Source of the DNA: Prevotella sp.
GTDB taxonomy: Bacteria; Bacteroidota; Bacteroidia; Bacteroidales; Bacteroidaceae
Direction of reading: 5' to 3'
NCBI GenBank assembly: GCA_017449495.1
Contig: JAFTFO010000033.1
Location: forward strand, 1 to 64,000
DNA length: 64,000 nt
Made by a program: the position numbers and the translations under genes. The notes under the pieces are model-generated. The model was not told the DNA's origin, did not search any database, and saw only the letters and a list, made by a program, of their open reading frames with translations. The stretch's first letter is position 1, and each line of letters begins with the position of its first letter. Positions 1-7,700 of the stretch are shown piece by piece.

Positions 1-132
1 CATATTAACAAACATTATCCGTTTGACATTTAAAAGCATAATTATCTTGTCCTGTTTCATAGCCAATATGGAGCAGGACATTTTTCTGGATATGTTTTTT
101 GCTTTTTTCTTTGCTGTCTCAGAGAATTTGTT

Positions 133-140
133 TACCTTTG
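133..140 (+). promoter_or_regulatory. Isolated -7 box, left-edge region
   Basis: TACCTTTG followed by CTGCC fits the Bacteroidetes TAnnTTTG box. No convincing gene follows it before the first direct repeat at 256. I could support no coding sequence in the first 430 bases, which may be the eroded flank of a gene outside the window. Confidence 0.3.
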
Positions 141-255
141 CTGCCATCAAGGGAAGTCACTGGCGCAACTTGCCAAAGGTACTATCTCGTGTGGCTGTGT
201 TTCGAGACGCGGCCACTTTTGTTAGAAAGGGGGATTTCCGTGCTCGTCAGTCGAA

Positions 256-412
256 TAGTCATGGAGGCACCTGGGTATGGGTGCCAGTACCCCAAAGATG
301 AGAATAGGGAAACGGAAGTCAGCGGCTTCCGTTTCTTCGTGTCTGGATGGGGGGAAACGAAAAAACTCACATAAAATTTGGTTTTTTGCTCACTTAATCG
401 TATCTTTGCAGC
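256..412 (+). repeat. Direct repeat, copy 1, with hairpins and promoter
   Basis: This block recurs at 1091-1249 with only a few differences. It contains a short hairpin GGCACC..GGTGCC (266-285), a terminator-like stem GAAACGGAAG/CTTCCGTTTC (309-318 with 326-335) and, at its right end, TATCTTTG (401-408). In this copy the promoter faces the toxin-antitoxin genes. Confidence 0.85.
401..408 (+). promoter_or_regulatory. -7 promoter box of the toxin-antitoxin operon
   Basis: TATCTTTG followed by CAGCAG, 28 bases before the antitoxin ATG at 437. It matches the TAnnTTTG consensus used by the Bacteroidetes primary sigma factor. Confidence 0.7.
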
Positions 413-436
413 AGAAACGTATAAACAACGACGATT

Positions 437-715
437 ATGGCAGCAAGAACGACACAATTACCCGCAGAAGGTCAGCTATTGGTAAGCATCAGCGACCTGT
501 CGATGCTGAACGACATCAAGAAAGCCATCAGCATGTTGAAAGGTGTGACGGCCGTAAAGAAGCAGAAGACTAAGCCCCGTCTCTATGACCCTGAGACAGG
601 CGAGTCCCTCAACGACAAGACCATGCAGGCCATCGAAGACGTGCGTAGTGGCAAGGATAAGGGAACGACTTACGAGTCATTCGAAGACTTCAAAAAAGCA
701 ATGATGGCGCTATGA
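437..715 (+). CDS. Type II antitoxin (partner of YafQ-type toxin)
   Basis: This is a 92-residue acidic/basic protein. Its N-terminal half (about residues 12-40) reads like a short beta strand followed by helices, as in many RelB/DinJ-like or Bacteroidales antitoxins. The C-terminal half is charged and probably wraps the toxin. The stop codon overlaps the toxin start as ATGA (712-715), the usual translational coupling of type II modules. The family is inferred mainly from the partner gene; I cannot name the antitoxin family with confidence. Transcription should start from the TATCTTTG box at 401, which lies inside a repeated block. Autoregulation is expected for such modules, but I could not define an operator. 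Confidence 0.75.
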   Translation: MAARTTQLPAEGQLLVSISDLSMLNDIKKAISMLKGVTAVKKQKTKPRLYDPETGESLNDKTMQAIEDVRSGKDKGTTYESFEDFKKAMMAL

Positions 716-1011
716 AGCAGTTCTACGCGATTAAGACCTACAAGCAGTACGACCGAGATGTGAAACTGGCCGTGCGGCGCGGTCTCGACATCGAGAAACT
801 GCTGACGGTGGTTGACATGCTACGTAAAGACGAGCCCCTGCCTGCCAACCTTCACAACCACATGCTAAGTGGCGACTATAAGGGCTACTGGGAGTGCCAC
901 ATCAGCCCCGACTGGCTGCTGCTTTACGAAAAGGATACTGAAATACGCATCATCTCGCTCTACCGTACTGGCACCCACGCCGATATTTTCGGCAAAGGAA
1001 AGAAACGGTAG
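712..1011 (+). CDS. YafQ-family toxin (mRNA interferase)
   Basis: This is a 99-residue RelE-superfamily endoribonuclease, expected to cut mRNA on the ribosome. The catalytic set known from E. coli YafQ is all present: His50, His63, Asp67 and Trp68 fall at the same residue numbers, and a C-terminal His (89) in RTGTHADIF matches His87. Length is typical for the family. It follows the antitoxin with a 4-base ATGA overlap, so expression is coupled. Nothing suggests inactivation. The module sits precisely between two ~155-bp direct repeats, which could allow its loss or gain by recombination. Confidence 0.9.
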   Translation: MKQFYAIKTYKQYDRDVKLAVRRGLDIEKLLTVVDMLRKDEPLPANLHNHMLSGDYKGYWECHISPDWLLLYEKDTEIRIISLYRTGTHADIFGKGKKR

Positions 1012-1090
1012 TCAGAGATCATAGCCTTGGGACAGAGGCATCTGGGGTGAGATCAGGAGTCTCTGATCTGTTCCCCAAAGATGAGAATAG

Positions 1091-1249
1091 TAGTCATGGG
1101 CACCTGGGTATGGGTGCCAGTTCCCCAAAGATGAGAATAGAGAAACGGAAGTCAGTCGCGGCTTCCGTTTCTTCGTGTCTGGATGGGGGGAAAACGAAAA
1201 AACTCACATAAAATTTGGTTTTTTACTCACTTAATCGTATCTTTGCAGC
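1091..1249 (+). repeat. Direct repeat, copy 2, with orphan promoter
   Basis: This is the second copy of the block at 256-412, including the hairpin GAAACGGAAG/CTTCCGTTTC and a TATCTTTG box (1238-1245). Here the promoter has no gene in front of it: the next gene is convergent. The first 20 bases of the shared CCCCAAAGATGAGAATAG segment also occur a third time at 1071-1090, so the left edge is locally duplicated. The 1011-1333 gap holds nothing else except the terminator below. Confidence 0.85.
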
Positions 1250-1271
1250 GTCAAACAAAAGTGTTAAGATA

Positions 1272-1327
1272 TAGTCGGCGGGACAGGTGATTGGGGTATT
1301 ATATCCATGCGCCTGTCCCACTGACTA
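1272..1327. terminator. Hairpin between convergent units
   Basis: Arms 1272-1287 and 1312-1327 pair over 16 positions with two mismatches around a GGGACAGG/CCTGTCCC core. It lies directly after the stop of the leftward gene that ends at 1333 and probably terminates both directions. Confidence 0.6.
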
Positions 1328-1332
1328 TTATT

Positions 1333-2226
1333 TCATTTCATCACGATCTTCCTGCCTTTGTGGATATAGATACCCTTCGTGGGTGGAGTGCTGAGACGGC
1401 GCCCGCTGAGGTCATACCACGGGGCGGTGCCGTCGTCGGCCTTCACACCCTGAACGGCATTGGGATCGCCCCAGACGTAATACTGAGTTTCAACAAACTG
1501 CCCGTCCTTATAGACGTTCCGCTTCTCTATGACACCATTGGCATCATAGAAGTTATCGTAGACATTCTCATAGTTATTTTTATAATCACAAGTGAATGTC
1601 ACCTTCGTCAGCCAACCGTGGTCGTCATACTCCCAGAGATAGGTGGTGTTATAGACGATGTCTCCCCATTGTTCCACCATACAGATTTTGGCTTCTTCCC
1701 CCTTGCTGTTGTATTCTGGCCTGATCGTGGCGCAGAACGTCCAACCACCGGCACCGTCAGGAACATATTCGTCGCGGTTTACGGCATAAATGCCATTGTA
1801 CCCATAGATGAAATTTTTCCATCTCAGAACCAGTTGGCCCGAGTCGTTCTCTTCGTAAATGACAACTATTGTGGGGAGGCCGTCCTCGTTCCATTCCTGG
1901 CCCACGCTTTCCTCCAGGTAGGTCGCCACATATTCGCCGTCACGCATGACGTAATTACCCTCACTCAGCAGCCGTCCCTGGTCGTCGTAGTTGCGGAGGT
2001 ACTTGGATTCTACGTTCCCCTCAGCGTAGTAGTAGGTGTAGTGTACCTCCGTCAGTTTTTCGTTCTCGTAGGTGTAGTCTTCTTGCCGTGTTTTCTCGTT
2101 GGTCACGGGATTCACCGCGTAGACCGTGTAGGAGTTTGAGATTTGCTGCTGTGCGCCACGTTGTGGCTGAGCGCCGACTGTGAGCGCCATCATTGCTCCG
2201 AGGAGCGAAAGGTAGATTTTTTTCAT
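1333..2226 (-). CDS. Secreted YD-like repeat protein with C-terminal GRR/GIYI tail
   Basis: This is a 297-residue exported protein with a cleavable signal peptide (residues 1-19, ending VGA-Q). The body consists of repeated beta-hairpin-like units carrying Y-D/N-x-x-G turns (YDDQGRL, YNSKGEE, YDDHGWL, YDANGVI), resembling YD/MORN-like repeat proteins of Bacteroidales. It ends in a motif WYDLSGRRL...KGIYIHKGRKIVMK, seen again in the BNR protein at 21012. Such tails are common on Prevotella surface proteins and resemble type IX secretion-type C-terminal domains, but their sorting role is inferred. A TATCTTTG box reads leftward at 2260-2267. The specific function is unknown. Confidence 0.75.
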   Translation of the reverse strand: MKKIYLSLLGAMMALTVGAQPQRGAQQQISNSYTVYAVNPVTNEKTRQEDYTYENEKLTEVHYTYYYAEGNVESKYLRNYDDQGRLLSEGNYVMRDGEYVATYLEESVGQEWNEDGLPTIVVIYEENDSGQLVLRWKNFIYGYNGIYAVNRDEYVPDGAGGWTFCATIRPEYNSKGEEAKICMVEQWGDIVYNTTYLWEYDDHGWLTKVTFTCDYKNNYENVYDNFYDANGVIEKRNVYKDGQFVETQYYVWGDPNAVQGVKADDGTAPWYDLSGRRLSTPPTKGIYIHKGRKIVMK

Positions 2227-2259
2227 GAGCGTAATTGTTTAGTTAATAATTATCTGCGG

Positions 2260-2267
2260 CAAAGATA
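2260..2267 (-). promoter_or_regulatory. -7 box for the secreted protein gene
   Basis: On the minus strand this reads TATCTTTG followed by CCGCAG, 34 bases before the ATG at 2226. Confidence 0.65.
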
Positions 2268-2420
2268 CGAAAAAAACACATACCATGCAACTTTTACAGG
2301 AAAAAGTTTTACCGTCGAGCGCTGGAGAAAACATGTAAATCGAAATTCCGATTGACATCGTGAAAGCCGAGCAAGCGCACACGGGGTCAGGAGTGCTGTG
2401 CGCTGGAGTGCTGTGCGCTT

Positions 2421-2717
2421 TCAATGGCCTGACAGCACCTTGTATCTGCGTTGGAGTGCTACAAGGACGCTCCGCTCGGCCAGGGGATTCAGGCCCCGGA
2501 ATGTGGTGCGGCGCTTCAGTTCGGCAAGAGGCATCTCCAGGAGCAGTTTGGCGATGCACTCGTCGGCAAAGGAATTGCTCACCACGTTGACACCCGTGAA
2601 ATCAAGCACCACCTTCTCGTCGCCCTTGATCAGCGGCAGAAGTTTTTCCCGGAGTTTCTGCCCCATGTCGCGCGTGCCGAAGTCCGTACCGTATTCTATA
2701 AACTTAAATTCTACCAT
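2421..2717 (-). CDS. STAS-like domain protein (DUF4325)
   Basis: This is a 98-residue single-domain protein. The core GDEKVVLDFTGVNVVSNSFADE matches the DUF4325/STAS-like fold, in which a beta strand leads into the helix carrying the regulatory site of anti-sigma-antagonist-like proteins. Its start overlaps the stop of the upstream ATPase gene by 7 bases (ATGGTAG), so the two are translationally coupled and probably interact. By analogy with partner-switching pairs such as SpoIIAA/SpoIIAB, it may be the switch partner of the ATPase. No sigma factor or phosphatase gene is adjacent, so the target is unknown. Confidence 0.75.
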   Translation of the reverse strand: MVEFKFIEYGTDFGTRDMGQKLREKLLPLIKGDEKVVLDFTGVNVVSNSFADECIAKLLLEMPLAELKRRTTFRGLNPLAERSVLVALQRRYKVLSGH

Positions 2718-3361
2718 AGCGATTCCAATTCTTCCGTTTCTACAAAAGCCTCGTTGTATTCCTCAGCAACGTCAGTGCGGTGATCCACGATCTGGCTGGG
2801 GTCGATCTCCTCGCCCGTGCCTATCTCCATATAGATGAGCGTCCCCTGCCAGAAGCCGTTCTCGATGACTGTCGTCGTGCCGTCCTCGATGATCAGTTTA
2901 TGACCGCCCGAATGCAGTATAAACTCCTTGCCGATGCTGTCTACAAGCCTCGAGGTGGTGTACAGTCCGAATCCCATGCCCTTGCCGTCGGTGATCGAGT
3001 CCTGCAGGCACAGCCTGAGTGCCTCTGCCTCACTGACGTCCTTGTATCGCTCGTTCTCCGCCAGCGACGCCCTGATGCCCTTGCCGTCGTCGGCAATCAG
3101 GATGCGCAGCATCTTCTGCGAATCGTCGTAGTGCGTCATGGCGGTGCCAAGCGGCTTGCCGGAATGGATATGCACATTGTCCATCATCTCATACAGACAG
3201 TAACTCAGGGCCTGGAGCACACTGACCTCGATTTCGAAATGGGAGGTCATAGCCTTCACCACATCCCGATACACCGCGTTCAACGTCTGGGAATCAAACA
3301 CGTCGATAGAGACATTCTCTGCTCCTTTGAAATACTTATCCAGAATAAATGCTACATCCAT
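2711..3361 (-). CDS. HATPase_c protein, anti-sigma-kinase-like
   Basis: This 216-residue soluble protein has a GHKL ATP-binding domain in its central and C-terminal part. An N box ends EMMDNVHIHS, the G1 box is DDGKGI and the G2 box is GKGMGFGLY. There is no phospho-acceptor His box or receiver, so it is not an ordinary sensor kinase. It resembles RsbW/SpoIIAB-type serine kinases or the MED ATPases paired with DUF4325 proteins. I chose the ATG at 3361 because the promoter box at 3381-3388 lies inside the longer open frame. It forms a two-gene operon with the STAS-like protein downstream. The promoter block is duplicated at 9256-9335. Confidence 0.8.
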   Translation of the reverse strand: MDVAFILDKYFKGAENVSIDVFDSQTLNAVYRDVVKAMTSHFEIEVSVLQALSYCLYEMMDNVHIHSGKPLGTAMTHYDDSQKMLRILIADDGKGIRASLAENERYKDVSEAEALRLCLQDSITDGKGMGFGLYTTSRLVDSIGKEFILHSGGHKLIIEDGTTTVIENGFWQGTLIYMEIGTGEEIDPSQIVDHRTDVAEEYNEAFVETEELESLW

Positions 3362-3438
3362 ATCATCATCTTTCTGGCTGCAAATATACAACAAGTTTTC
3401 CAATAAGCCAAACTTTTCTGCCAAATTTTGGCACACAC
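3359..3438 (-). repeat. Duplicated promoter/leader block, copy 1
   Basis: These 80 bases match 9256-9335 with about three differences. The block includes the minus-strand box TATATTTG (3381-3388) followed by CAGCC and the upstream region through the GCCAAA segment. Here it drives the ATPase/STAS pair, and its 3' end contains that gene's start codon. Confidence 0.85.
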
Positions 3439-3559
3439 ACAGAAGGGATTGGCAGTTGATCGTTTTAGTATGTCACACGGTCAGGTGCTGTGCGCTTGAC
3501 GTCACGAATCGTTACCCCATAGATTATGACCGTATGTTTCGTACGGCCATCTAACCAAA

Positions 3560-3586
3560 AGCACCATCGCGATTCGCGACGGTGCT
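3560..3586 (-). terminator. Terminator of the lipoprotein operon
   Basis: Arms 3560-3571 and 3575-3586 pair over 12 positions with one mismatch and a 3-base loop. On the minus strand the stem is followed by TTTTGG. It lies 75 bases past the end of the fimbrillin gene that stops at 3662, in the direction of transcription. Confidence 0.65.
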
Positions 3587-3619
3587 TTGGAAGTGGGTCC
3601 CTGTTTTAGGGAGTCAGAC

Positions 3620-3646
3620 CTCACAAAGGGTCAGACCCTTTGTGAG
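3620..3646. repeat. Perfect 27-base palindrome
   Basis: CTCACAAAGGGTC (3620-3632) and GACCCTTTGTGAG (3634-3646) are exact inverted copies around one base. It is next to the operon terminator and may be a second terminator or a REP-like palindrome. The rest of 3439-3662 shows nothing codable. Confidence 0.7.
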
Positions 3647-3661
3647 TACAGTGTTACCCTG

Positions 3662-5095
3662 TCAGAAAGCGAGGGCTGAACGAATATAATCGTGACCTGT
3701 CTTAGTTCCGTATTGACAAGAGCCAGAATTGACATCGTAGTACCACGCATTGTTGATATCGGTCTCCGTAGACGACCAGTAAAGAAAGCCCGCCTTCAAG
3801 TCTGCGTTAGACGTCAGGGTTGTAAAGCCGTTAGCAGCGGCCATCTTATTCCACTGTCCTGCACTCGGCAGGAACCATGCACTTGTACCTGTGGGATGAA
3901 TACCACTATTGTAGTTTCTGGCCGCAGAGGCTGCAGAGTGTTCATGTCCAGCAGGAACATGATCAATATGGTAATCGGTATTGTCAATGCCAGCTATGTC
4001 ACTCGACGGGTCAGAAGAATACTGGGATTTCTGACAAGCAGCACTACACTGAGAACACCACGCAGACCAAGTGCTGGCATCCGTCAACGCCAAAGCCAGA
4101 CCATGCTTGTAAGCGGTGTTGGTTTCAGCATTATTGCCCAGATAGCAAATCAAGGCCACAGGAGTCTTGCCAGCTGTTGTGGCTGCGTCTTTCGACGCAT
4201 AGACGCTACCATCACTACAGAACACATTACCTAATGCCAAGGATTGCATCGACACGCTGATAGAATACAAATTGCTGGCATCAAGTGTCTTTTCTGTAGC
4301 AGTCTTGAAATAAGTTGTCGTAGCTGTAGCGGCAGTAAAGGCGATATTGCCACTGGCAGGCTTCATTGCTACATAGATGGTAGAAAGTGCTGATTGAGGG
4401 GTTACAGTATAGGTATTAGTTCCTTCGCTGATATTCAGGCTGGTAACGGTGTTGGTGATGTCAGCATTACTGTTACCGCCATCTTTCAATGTAAATTCGC
4501 AGATGGTCAGCTGATTCAAGAGCGTAAAAGAAGTGGGCAGGACGGTGCCACTTGCTGTGCCGTCGTAAATGCCCAGATCCACGTTTGCGAGCGATGCAGC
4601 CGTGCCATCCTGCGTACCGAGGGCAGAATAGTCCACAGTCCCATCGTTGTCCGCATCAACATCTGTTGGCAACGTTGTTGCAGCCATCGATGCAGGATAA
4701 ATGTAGCGAACTTTGCTGTCTGACACAGGAATTGGGGTGGAGTTAAAGCTAAAAGTAGCCGACTTGCCTTCGTTGCTGATGTCAGCAGTAGTGAGCGCAT
4801 TGCTCACCAACTTCGCTAACTGTCCCGTAGTATTATCCTTATATATCAGAGCTATCTGGTCGTCCTCTGAGAAAGTCTTCACACCCGTCGTGGGATTCAG
4901 GGCTCGCGTACCGCCAGCCTCGTCGAGGTTTACAGTGATGGTATATACAGCGGTCTGATTCCCGTTATCTATCTCCGGCTGCGTAATCTCAATCTTAGCC
5001 AGGTTGTCGTCGCTGGAGCAGCCAGCAGTCATGGCACACACCAATACGAGGGCGGCCATGCTCAGATATATCTTGTTATGTTTCATTGCTTTCAT
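3662..5095 (-). CDS. Fimbrillin-family lipoprotein with C-terminal DUF1566-like domain
   Basis: This is a 477-residue lipoprotein. The signal peptide ends in the lipobox TAGC (Cys about residue 26). Residues ~45-280 show the Mfa-like/fimbrillin pattern shared with its two upstream neighbours: a threonine-rich strand, a TRA/TRG processing-like site near GGTRALN, an SEDDQIALIYK strand, and paired VRYIYPAS and TQDGTAASL segments. The C-terminal ~150 residues (GTSAWFLPSAGQWNKM..FLYWSSTE..AWYYDV) resemble DUF1566/FISUMP-type C-lectin-like folds, suggesting a binding tip. It is last of the four-gene operon, 16 bases after the previous gene. Start could also be the ATG nine bases downstream. Arginine at TR may be a gingipain-like cleavage site, but no protease is encoded here. 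Confidence 0.8.
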   Translation of the reverse strand: MKAMKHNKIYLSMAALVLVCAMTAGCSSDDNLAKIEITQPEIDNGNQTAVYTITVNLDEAGGTRALNPTTGVKTFSEDDQIALIYKDNTTGQLAKLVSNALTTADISNEGKSATFSFNSTPIPVSDSKVRYIYPASMAATTLPTDVDADNDGTVDYSALGTQDGTAASLANVDLGIYDGTASGTVLPTSFTLLNQLTICEFTLKDGGNSNADITNTVTSLNISEGTNTYTVTPQSALSTIYVAMKPASGNIAFTAATATTTYFKTATEKTLDASNLYSISVSMQSLALGNVFCSDGSVYASKDAATTAGKTPVALICYLGNNAETNTAYKHGLALALTDASTWSAWCSQCSAACQKSQYSSDPSSDIAGIDNTDYHIDHVPAGHEHSAASAARNYNSGIHPTGTSAWFLPSAGQWNKMAAANGFTTLTSNADLKAGFLYWSSTETDINNAWYYDVNSGSCQYGTKTGHDYIRSALAF

Positions 5096-5111
5096 TGTTT
5101 TTAGGGGTTAA

Positions 5112-6062
5112 TTACCATTCTTGTGGGTCACCACTAACGATATTATAATCCTGCGTACCGCTTGTCGAGGTGAGCTTCATCGTCAGTGTCGATTGATAGA
5201 ACTTGGCTGCGGTGAGACTGACGCCGCTGTGGGAGCAATAATAGTTGGCACCAGTTGATGTCGTGGCCTTGAATTTATAGGTATAGTTGATGGATGTAGG
5301 CAGAACGACGTAGAATTCCGATAGCGTTCCACTTGTGGGGGTGATGGTGTAGGTATCGATAGAGGAATCAATGCCGCAAGTGATTTCGAGCTGCGAGGCG
5401 TTGATAGCGTTCGAGCCATCACTAAGTGAGAGCTTCCAGATGACGAACTGCGACGAGAGTGTAGGTGCATCGGTACTGAACGTCGCCCAGTCATTAGTCT
5501 GCTTGAGTTTACTCGTACCGAGGCGGAAGTCGAGATTATCGGAGATCGTCGCCATAGTGCCGTCCTGTGTACCGACAGCTAGCATTGCTTCAAGGGCTAT
5601 ACCGATAATTTTGTCGATGGTTTTGCCAGAATTGTCTCCAAGCGCTGTGCTCAACAATCCCTGGAAATTCGTCATATTGTCATTGTGGCCGACATACACG
5701 AGATAGACCTCATCATTATCATCGATATAGGTGGCAGTGCCTGCGATGGTGGCACTTTTGCCGTCGGTTGCCACCTCCTCGACAGTCATCACATCGACGA
5801 TGAGTTTATTTTCATTATTGAGCGTACTATGTACGAGGGCGATCTTCTCGTTCTCTTCCCATGCGGCGGTGATGTTAGGATTTTCCGTAGAGGGGGCTGT
5901 GAGGCCTCGAGTGCCTGCTGAGTTACTGATGGTGGCCTTGAAGGGCAGCGTCTGACCGCTCTGGGAGGCGGGCTGCTGGGTGATGTCTTCGCTGCTGCAG
6001 GCAGCCGTCATGACGGCCAGCACTGCAAGACTGAATATATGTTTGATGTTCATAATCGTCAT
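5112..6062 (-). CDS. Fimbrillin-family lipoprotein
   Basis: This 316-residue lipoprotein has lipobox TAAC followed by SSED. It contains the fimbrillin-type N-terminal pattern: LPFKATISNSAGTRG, an AAWEENEKIALVHS strand, then YLVYVGHND and TQDGTMATIS segments. It has no C-terminal extra domain and ends soon after a YYCSHSGVSLTAAKFYQSTLTMK strand that is also present in its neighbour. It is probably a shaft or accessory subunit of a surface fibre or a paralogous adhesin. The gene starts 3 bases after the stop of the upstream gene. Two in-frame ATGs (6062 and 6053) are possible starts; the second fits the signal peptide equally well. Confidence 0.78.
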   Translation of the reverse strand: MTIMNIKHIFSLAVLAVMTAACSSEDITQQPASQSGQTLPFKATISNSAGTRGLTAPSTENPNITAAWEENEKIALVHSTLNNENKLIVDVMTVEEVATDGKSATIAGTATYIDDNDEVYLVYVGHNDNMTNFQGLLSTALGDNSGKTIDKIIGIALEAMLAVGTQDGTMATISDNLDFRLGTSKLKQTNDWATFSTDAPTLSSQFVIWKLSLSDGSNAINASQLEITCGIDSSIDTYTITPTSGTLSEFYVVLPTSINYTYKFKATTSTGANYYCSHSGVSLTAAKFYQSTLTMKLTSTSGTQDYNIVSGDPQEW

Positions 6063-6065
6063 GTT

Positions 6066-7664
6066 TTAATTGTTACTAATGGGATCTCCAGCATTCGTAT
6101 AGCCGCCAGACTCGCCTACGGAGTTGGGTGATTTGACCGTAAGAGTGTATTGGGCGTAGTCAGGCGAGTAGGAGTAGTTTGTACTACTTGTGACGGTGGC
6201 GGTGATCGTGGCTGTGCCTGTGGATAAGATGGTCACCGTGCCGTCAGCAGCCACCGTAGCCACATTAATATTATCAGATGAATAACTGACAGTGGCGGTG
6301 GCGTCGCTTGTCATCGTCAGCGTTTCGTTTTTGAAGGCAGAGTCACTCACCTTCTTTTCAACTTTATCATCGCCATAACTGATGCTGCCAGCAGCCTTGG
6401 CAATCTTGACTTCGGCAGAGCCAGTGACGGTATTATAATTGTCTTTCGTCACTTCGTAATAGACGGTATAAGTATCGGCATCGGTATAGGTCAGGGAGGC
6501 CTCCGTGCAGCTGCTTGCAGAGGTTCCGTATTTGACGGTGGCGCCTGTGGGGGCGATCACGGTGATGCCGTGGGCTTTCTCATCATAGGTGCCGGTATAG
6601 TCAGTGGCGCTGACGGTCATGTCTGCCTTAGATATCTTGACTTCGGCAGAACCGGTGACGGTGGTGTATTTATCCTTCGTCACTTGGTAATAGACGGTGT
6701 AATTGCCGGCATCGGTGTATTCGGGGCTAGTGTCAAGGTCGTACTTGCCCTCCGTCGTGCCATACTTCACGACTGCGCCTGTGGGCGAGGCGACGGTCAC
6801 GGAGATGCCGTGGGGCTGGCCGTCGTAAGTGCCGGAGAATCCGCTTGCAGAAACATCTATAGTTTCTTCCACGACATCCAATGTGACAGGCGACTGGTAG
6901 TACTTGCCTTTTTCGATGGTGACGCCGGACTTCTCATAGATATAGAGGAATGTACCGTCAATAGCTTCTAAACGGAAGGTGGCGGCGGTAGCAGGGGCCA
7001 TGGCCACGTAGAGGTCGCTGGCTGGCGTCGAGGGCGTGACGGTGGTCAGCACGTTGTCACTACCATCCTTGATCACGAACTTCTTGGCAGCGAGGGCGTT
7101 GTTGCCGTCGGAGAGCGAGAACTTGACGATGGCGATCTGATTGGCCAGGGTCACCGTGCCGTTGAGGGTGGCGGTGAGTTCTCCCACTTTGAACGTGGCA
7201 CCGTCAGACTGGCGCAGGTTCAGGCTGGTGGCGATGGTGGTCAGCGTGCCGTCCTGAGTAGTGAGGAGAGAGGGCTTCACGGCCTTCTTGTCCTTGTCAA
7301 CAGCCGAGGCGGGATAGACGACGATCACGTCATCATTATTCTTGGGAGTGACAGACAGGGTGCCGGTGATGGTCACGTTGCCTGTGGTCTCGTCGGGATC
7401 GCCAGCGGTCATCACATCGACCACGCCGTTGTGTATCAGGGCCACCTGTTCATCCTTTGCCCATGTGGAAATGATGGTGCCCTTTTCCTCTTTCAGGGCG
7501 CGGGTCGTGGCGCTGCCGGTGGAGATGGTGGCAGAGAAGGGGATGCCCTCTCCAGCGTTGCCCGGGGCGGGCTGGACTGCTGTGGGCTGTTCCATATCGT
7601 TGCTGCAGGCGGCCATCGTGAGGGCCAGCACTGCAAGGCTGAGTATTCTGATTGATGTTTTCAT
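6066..7664 (-). CDS. Fimbrillin-like lipoprotein with two MBG repeats and a Big2 domain
   Basis: This 532-residue lipoprotein has signal peptide and lipobox MAAC. Residues ~40-265 form a fimbrillin-like region (GTIISTWAKDEQVALIHNG, VIVVYPAS, TTQDGTLTTI). Two tandem MBG-type repeats follow at ~270-345 and ~350-425, each with a Y(T/S)GTYD(G/E)xxHGI start and a YTVYY(Q/E)VTKDxY core. A Big2-like domain (~440-512) with VATVAADGTVTILSTGTATITATV follows, then a short Gly/Asn tail. The MBG and Big2 folds usually extend adhesive domains away from the cell. It lies 36 bases after the Asp-rich gene and shares its promoter. This combination of fimbrillin head and MBG stalk in one polypeptide is uncommon in my experience. 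Confidence 0.8.
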   Translation of the reverse strand: MKTSIRILSLAVLALTMAACSNDMEQPTAVQPAPGNAGEGIPFSATISTGSATTRALKEEKGTIISTWAKDEQVALIHNGVVDVMTAGDPDETTGNVTITGTLSVTPKNNDDVIVVYPASAVDKDKKAVKPSLLTTQDGTLTTIATSLNLRQSDGATFKVGELTATLNGTVTLANQIAIVKFSLSDGNNALAAKKFVIKDGSDNVLTTVTPSTPASDLYVAMAPATAATFRLEAIDGTFLYIYEKSGVTIEKGKYYQSPVTLDVVEETIDVSASGFSGTYDGQPHGISVTVASPTGAVVKYGTTEGKYDLDTSPEYTDAGNYTVYYQVTKDKYTTVTGSAEVKISKADMTVSATDYTGTYDEKAHGITVIAPTGATVKYGTSASSCTEASLTYTDADTYTVYYEVTKDNYNTVTGSAEVKIAKAAGSISYGDDKVEKKVSDSAFKNETLTMTSDATATVSYSSDNINVATVAADGTVTILSTGTATITATVTSSTNYSYSPDYAQYTLTVKSPNSVGESGGYTNAGDPISNN

Positions 7665-7700
7665 CTTTATTACCTTTTATTTGTTAGACATAGGGTTGGT

